The position numbers and the translations under genes were made by a program. A stretch of DNA of 17,838 nucleotides from an uncultured Oscillospiraceae bacterium (GTDB lineage Bacteria > Bacillota > Clostridia > Oscillospirales > Acutalibacteraceae), in contig UQRS01000044.1 of the NCBI GenBank assembly GCA_900543525.1, forward strand, positions 1 to 17,838, written 5' to 3'. Below are positions 13,643 through 17,838 of the stretch, one piece after another; within the stretch, counting starts at the first letter, position 1; every line of letters starts with the position of its first letter. Below the pieces are notes generated by a model. That model was not told where the DNA came from. It was given only the letters and a program-made list of their open reading frames with translations, and searched no databases.

Positions 13643-16600
13643 ATGCAAACAGGTATCGTCCGGCGGATTGTGGCAGTGCTCCTCTGCGCCGCACTGCTGG
13701 CCATGTCGCTTTCTTGCACCTTCGCCGTATCGGCCGAGGGCACGCGCAGCGGCAGTAAGAACTATTATTCCAACCAGTCCGGGCTGGAGGAGGAAAGCTT
13801 CATTACCCTCCCCCTCGGCGCGGTCACGCCGTCCGGTTGGCTGAAGGATCAGCTCACCCTCCAGAAGAACGGCATCACCTCGGCGATGGAGGATTATGAC
13901 AACTACGGTCCGAACAGCGGCTGGCTGGGCGGCACGGGCGAAAACTGGGAGAAGGGTCCCTACTACGTCCGCGGCCTGGTCGCGCTGGCCTACACCTTGC
14001 AGGACGCCGAGCTGATCAGCCGGGCGCAGAAGTGGATCGACTGGTCGATCAATTCTCAGCGTTCGGACGGCTTCTTCGGCCCGGCAAACAACACCGACTG
14101 GTGGCCGCGGATGCCCATGCTGATGGCCATCCGGGATTATTATGAAGCGACCGAAAACCTCGGCACCCCGGACGAGCGGGTACTGCCTTTCCTTGAAAAA
14201 TATTTCCGCTATCAGCTGAAAGCGCTGCCTCAGAACCCGCTCTCCAGCTGGGCCATCGCCCGCGGCGGAGATAATGTGGAGGTCGTCCTCTGGCTCTACA
14301 ACCGCCTCTACAGCAGCGCCGCGCCGGAGGATTCGGCCTGGCTGCTTGAGCTGGCCGAGCTGCTGCTCAGCCAGACCACCAATTGGACAAACACCTTTAC
14401 AAACACCACTGCAAGAGAGCATGTCGTCAACACGGCGCAGGGGCTGAAAACCCCGGTCATGCGGTACCTCCTCTCGGGCAAGGCGGCCGATAAAAACGCC
14501 TTCGAGACCGGCCTTCTGAACATCAGCATCGACCATGGCCGGATCGACGACCTTCCGAACGCCGACGAGGGCGCGTCGGACAACAAGCCGACCCGCGGTA
14601 CCGAGTTGTGCGGCATTGTCGAGAGTATGCTCTCGACCGAGATCGCGCTGAACGCATTGGGAGAGGTCTCGATCGCCGACCGGCTGGAGCGGCTGGCCTA
14701 CAACTCTCTGCCGGCAGCCTACGCACCCGACTATCTCGGCGCCTCCTACTTCATTTCGCAGAATCAGGTGCTGGCCACCGCCGGAAACCATGAGTTCTCA
14801 ACCGACCACGGCGACGACCTGACCTTTGGCGCGCCCTGCGGGTTTGAATGCTGCTTCCCCAACAACCACATGGGCTGGCCGAAATATGTGCAGAACATGT
14901 GGAAGTCCACCAGCGATAACGGCCTGGCGGCGGTGGCCTACGGTCCCAACCGGGTCGAGGCCAGAGTAGCCGACGGCAAGACGGCCGTTTTCACGCAGGA
15001 TACCGATTATCCTTTTGACGAGGCCATCGTCCTGAACTACGAGGGAGAGACGGCCGACTTCCCGCTGCTGCTCCGCGTTCCCTCCTGGTGCGAAGCACCC
15101 GAAATCTCGGTCAACGGGGTCGCGCAGACCGGCGCCGTCAGCGGAGAATTTTTCACCCTGAACCACACCTGGACCGCCGGGGATCGGGTGGAAATCCGCT
15201 TCCCGATGGAGATCAAAACCTCCTCCTGGCTGAACAGCGCCGTCGCCGTCGAGCGCGGTCCGCTGATCTACTCCTTGAAAATCGAGGGCGAGTGGGTGGA
15301 AAACACCGACCCCGAGATCCGTCAGATGAATGTGGCGACCAAGGGCGGCCTTCTGGCGCGGGAGGTTTATCCCACCAGCCGGTGGAACTACGGCCTCATC
15401 GTGAACAAGGATGACCCGGCCGCCTCCTTCGAGGTTGTGCAAAGCGAGGTAACCACCCAGCCCTTTGGCACCGGCACCGCCCCCGTCGTCCTGAAGGCAA
15501 AGGGGCAGATTCTGCCCGACTGGCAGCTCGACGGCAACCTGGTCGGACAGGTTCCCTATGGCGAGATCGCCTATGACGAAAGCATGGTGGAGGACATTGA
15601 ACTGGTTCCCTTTGCCTGCACCAAACTGCGGATTACGCAGTTCCCCCGCATCGCGGTCGAGGGAGATTCCTCTATTCTGACCTTCGGCGATAAGACCGAG
15701 ACCGTCCGCGACGGGATTCGGACGCAGGAATTCAAAAACATCACCGTGCCAAAGGCGGAGGAGTATTTTCTCACCATCCGCTACAAAGGCTCCGGCCGCC
15801 TCCGTTTCCTGCTCAACGGCCGTGAGATAACTGCCCAGACCTTCTCCGATTCCGGCGAAGTCACGCGCATCTCCGACCTGAAGGGCATGATCTCCAACAG
15901 CAGCCTTCAGTTTAATGAGAATCACATCAACAACATCCGCTTTGTCGGCAACGACGATGTAGAGGTGCTTTCGGTCACCGTGACCCCCATCAGTGCGCTG
16001 AACAAGATCTCCGTCTCTTCGGTAAAGGCCGGGAGCGGCAGCTTCTCGGTCACCGGCAACATCGACCGGCAGACGGCGCAGTACGCCATCCGCTACGGCA
16101 CCGAAAGCGGGAAATACACCATGACCGCCTCCGGCTTCCACGGCAGCACGGCTACCGTTACCGGGCTGCAGAGCGGAACCTACTACTTCGTGCTGGAGGC
16201 CACCCTCGACGGGAAAACGGTCGTCAGCGAGGAGCAGCAGGTCACGGTAGAGGCAGTCGGCACCTCCGGCAGCGAAAATGTCATCGCACCCGAAGCACCG
16301 ATCACAGACGACTTCTCCGACGCGACCGCCAGCGACGCCCTCTGGCAGAAGATCGGCGCGACCGCCAAGATCAATGTGACCGACGGCAAGCTGCGCGTCG
16401 GAGAGGACGGCGATGTCAAAGCCATCCTCAAAAACGGCGAAAGCTGGAACGACTATACGGTAGAGGCCAAAATCCAGCTCACCCAGTATAAGGAGTTCAA
16501 CAACGCCGGCATCATCTTCCGCACCACCAATGCAAAAAGCGGTCCCGACGCCTACAACGGCTACTACTTCGGGATCACCCAATCCAAAGCCATGGTGGGG

Positions 16601-17572
16601 TATGCAGACGGCGGCTGGCACTCCATCCGGGATATTGAGTGCGGCCTTTCCTATGGAAAAGAATACACCCTCAAGGTGATCGTCGCCGGAAGCCGGATGG
16701 CTTTCTTTGTGGATAACAAAATGGTCTACTGCATGAACGACACGCGTTTTTCGGCCGGCACGGTCGGCGTCCGCTCGTATGAGGAGCCCTTCACCGCCGA
16801 CGACTTCACCGTCCGCGCCATGACAGCCGACGACCAGAGCCAGCTGAACAAGGCCTTCTCGGGCGCAGAGTTCCAGATCTCCGGAAGGCGGTACAGCGGC
16901 CTTGTGCAGGTGCGGTATGAAAATCTCACGGCCGCCGCCAGCTACAAGGTTATGTACGGCACCGAGCCGGGCGTTTATACAAACGAGGTGTATGACCACT
17001 ACTACAACAGCTTTACCGGAGGCGCGGCCGGCACAACAGCGATCAGCGTCCCGGATGATACCGCGACCTATTATGTCAGGGTGGTGGCGCTGAACGGCGA
17101 CACCCAGATCGGCGTTTCGGAAGAGCTTGTTTTCGCTCCCTTCCGCCTGGCTGCGCCGGAAGGGCTGGAGGGTATCTCGGCCAGCAGTCCGGAGGCCTCT
17201 GACGGCCGGATCACCGGCGTGACCTCCGCCATGGAGTATCGGGCAGAAGGGGAAGAGGCATATATCCCCTGCCCCGACGGCGAGCTGACCGGGCTGCGGC
17301 CGGGCGTTTACTACGTTCGCTATGCCGCGACCGAAACGTCCAGAGCGTCGGCCGATACTGCGATCGAAATTTCGGGTGAACGGCCGATTCTCCCCGGTGA
17401 TGTGAATGGTGATGAGGCAGTGACCGTCTCCGACGTGGTGGCGCTGCGGCAGCTGATCGTGCGCGGCACGTGGAGCGGCCGCGAGCTTGCGGCCGGAAAC
17501 CTCGACGGCACCGATGATCTGCTGACCGTCTCCGACGTGGTGGCGCTGCGCGCCCTGATTGTCGCCGGATAA
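13643..17572 (+). CDS. Secreted DUF1680/GH127-type glycoside hydrolase with FN3-like, CBM66-like and dockerin domains
   Basis: The protein has 1309 residues. A signal peptide (1-31, VRR then a hydrophobic core, likely cut after AVSA) indicates secretion. Residues ~50-540 form the DUF1680 (GH127-type, beta-L-arabinofuranosidase-like) domain: YYVRGLVALAYTL, DGFFGPANNTDWWPRMPML, GTELC (E321, C323) and ECCFPNNHMGWPKY (C403, C404). In characterised GH127 a Glu-x-Cys pair and a Cys-Cys pair hold zinc, and the first Cys of the pair is the nucleophile; E309 in DEGASDN is a possible acid/base. A beta-sandwich region (~670-785), an FN3-like repeat (~787-871), a CBM66/LamG-like domain (~885-1060), a second FN3-like repeat (~1077-1165), an unassigned ~80-residue beta-rich module and a dockerin (~1250-1309) follow. 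Substrate is probably an arabinose-containing plant glycan, which is inference. It appears monocistronic, with no transporter or regulator beside it. Confidence 0.85.
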   Translation: MQTGIVRRIVAVLLCAALLAMSLSCTFAVSAEGTRSGSKNYYSNQSGLEEESFITLPLGAVTPSGWLKDQLTLQKNGITSAMEDYDNYGPNSGWLGGTGENWEKGPYYVRGLVALAYTLQDAELISRAQKWIDWSINSQRSDGFFGPANNTDWWPRMPMLMAIRDYYEATENLGTPDERVLPFLEKYFRYQLKALPQNPLSSWAIARGGDNVEVVLWLYNRLYSSAAPEDSAWLLELAELLLSQTTNWTNTFTNTTAREHVVNTAQGLKTPVMRYLLSGKAADKNAFETGLLNISIDHGRIDDLPNADEGASDNKPTRGTELCGIVESMLSTEIALNALGEVSIADRLERLAYNSLPAAYAPDYLGASYFISQNQVLATAGNHEFSTDHGDDLTFGAPCGFECCFPNNHMGWPKYVQNMWKSTSDNGLAAVAYGPNRVEARVADGKTAVFTQDTDYPFDEAIVLNYEGETADFPLLLRVPSWCEAPEISVNGVAQTGAVSGEFFTLNHTWTAGDRVEIRFPMEIKTSSWLNSAVAVERGPLIYSLKIEGEWVENTDPEIRQMNVATKGGLLAREVYPTSRWNYGLIVNKDDPAASFEVVQSEVTTQPFGTGTAPVVLKAKGQILPDWQLDGNLVGQVPYGEIAYDESMVEDIELVPFACTKLRITQFPRIAVEGDSSILTFGDKTETVRDGIRTQEFKNITVPKAEEYFLTIRYKGSGRLRFLLNGREITAQTFSDSGEVTRISDLKGMISNSSLQFNENHINNIRFVGNDDVEVLSVTVTPISALNKISVSSVKAGSGSFSVTGNIDRQTAQYAIRYGTESGKYTMTASGFHGSTATVTGLQSGTYYFVLEATLDGKTVVSEEQQVTVEAVGTSGSENVIAPEAPITDDFSDATASDALWQKIGATAKINVTDGKLRVGEDGDVKAILKNGESWNDYTVEAKIQLTQYKEFNNAGIIFRTTNAKSGPDAYNGYYFGITQSKAMVGYADGGWHSIRDIECGLSYGKEYTLKVIVAGSRMAFFVDNKMVYCMNDTRFSAGTVGVRSYEEPFTADDFTVRAMTADDQSQLNKAFSGAEFQISGRRYSGLVQVRYENLTAAASYKVMYGTEPGVYTNEVYDHYYNSFTGGAAGTTAISVPDDTATYYVRVVALNGDTQIGVSEELVFAPFRLAAPEGLEGISASSPEASDGRITGVTSAMEYRAEGEEAYIPCPDGELTGLRPGVYYVRYAATETSRASADTAIEISGERPILPGDVNGDEAVTVSDVVALRQLIVRGTWSGRELAAGNLDGTDDLLTVSDVVALRALIVAG
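17392..17569 (+). other. Type I dockerin-coding segment
   Basis: Residues ~1250-1309 contain two copies of the dockerin repeat. The first reads GDVNGDEAVTVSDVVALRQL, with loop ligands at D1, N3, D5 and D12 as in canonical calcium loops. The second reads GNLDGTDDLLTVSDVVALRA and has one extra residue and a Thr where Asp/Asn is usual. Dockerins attach secreted enzymes to cohesins on scaffoldins or the cell surface; no cohesin is encoded in this window. Confidence 0.85.
17421..17550 (+). repeat. 28-base exact direct repeat inside the dockerin segment
   Basis: Bases 17421-17448 and 17523-17550 are identical (28 of 28), 102 bases or 34 codons apart. They encode the same TVSDVVALR stretch in each dockerin half. 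Flanking bases differ on both sides. Confidence 0.9.
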
Positions 17573-17648
17573 GGCGGGAGTTGCTCCGGCTCCGCTTACC
17601 TTTGCGGGAGGATATTCTCCCTCCGGCTTACAGTGCAAATAAAGCCGC

Positions 17649-17689
17649 AAAAGGCCTGTCGAAAAATTCGGCAGGCCTTTTTGTATTTT
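17649..17689 (+). terminator. Strong intrinsic terminator after the DUF1680 gene
   Basis: AAAAGGCCTG pairs with CAGGCCTTTT over 10 bases; a T-G pair and CGAA/TTCG continue the stem to a 3-base AAA loop. A T-rich stretch follows. It lies 76 bases after the stop codon and, having A-rich and T-rich flanks, may work in both directions. Confidence 0.9.
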
Positions 17690-17838
17690 GGGGGGGAAGA
17701 AGCAAAGAGGTGCTGTCCAATTTACTGCAAGGATAAAATCTTTGCGTCCGGGTTGTGGGAGCGGGGTGCTTTTGTGGTTGCTGTCTCTATCCCGCTTACT
17801 GCAATGTCTTACCTTTGCGCTCATGCCGCGGAAGCACC
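17690..17838. other. Non-coding tail at the right edge
   Basis: No gene with a credible start and ribosome binding site is seen on either strand. The stretch contains short degenerate direct repeats (TTACTGCAA at 17722 and 17796; TTTGCG near 17741 and 17814), described under findings. Confidence 0.5.

Noticed and set aside
13700..13735. Lipoprotein signal at C25 of the secreted protein
   Set aside because: The residues before the cysteine (S-L-S) do not fit a lipobox, which needs Leu or similar three positions before it. An ordinary signal peptidase I site (AVSA) follows.
14798..17824. A 1008-codon open frame on the minus strand, opposite the DUF1680 gene
   Set aside because: It mirrors the codon pattern of a GC-rich gene on the other strand, has no recognisable domain, runs through the strong terminator at 17649-17689, and has no ribosome binding site. 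The plus-strand frame has clear family motifs.

Overview
The window reads as chromosomal DNA of a GC-rich member of the Bacillota, most likely a gut-type clostridium of the Oscillospiraceae. The basis is gene content (stand-alone ECF transporter module, DUF5711 and CvpA proteins, ClpE-type ATPase, a dockerin-bearing secreted enzyme), strong purine-rich ribosome binding sites and sigma-A-like promoters. No RNA gene, CRISPR array, insertion sequence or phage gene was seen.

Region 1 (1-11655, all minus strand) is a tightly packed housekeeping block. In transcription order it holds ruvC, ruvA, ruvB (Holliday junction branch migration and resolution), glmM (cell wall precursor synthesis), a class I SAM methyltransferase of the RlmI-like type, ecfA1-ecfA2-ecfT (shared energising module of vitamin/metal ECF importers), truA (tRNA pseudouridine synthase), a DUF5711 membrane-anchored protein, a CvpA-family membrane protein, pgsA (phosphatidylglycerophosphate synthase) and the 5' part of a ClpE-like AAA+ ATPase that runs off the left edge. 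Gaps are mostly under 50 bases. ecfA1/ecfA2 overlap by 4 bases and ecfA2/ecfT by 8. A good promoter lies upstream of ruvC and a second one probably precedes the Clp gene. Several genes start with TTG or GTG, as judged by ribosome binding site spacing.

Region 2 (11656-13364) starts with a divergent promoter region between ruvC and a plus-strand single-gene unit. That gene encodes an unusual fusion of a sugar-phosphate isomerase/epimerase-type TIM barrel to a LUD (DUF162, lactate-utilisation-type) domain with a four-cysteine C-terminal motif. It ends in a clear intrinsic terminator.

Region 3 (13365-17838) holds an AT-rich leader with a probable promoter and a perfect inverted repeat, then one 1309-residue secreted protein. 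It has a signal peptide, a DUF1680/GH127-type catalytic domain with the Cys/Glu metal-site pattern, a beta-sandwich region, two FN3-like repeats flanking a CBM66/LamG-like domain, and a C-terminal type I dockerin. It is followed by a strong terminator and a short tail with degenerate direct repeats.

The two most noteworthy items are the TIM barrel-LUD fusion and the dockerin-tagged DUF1680 enzyme, which suggests a cellulosome-like system elsewhere in the genome.
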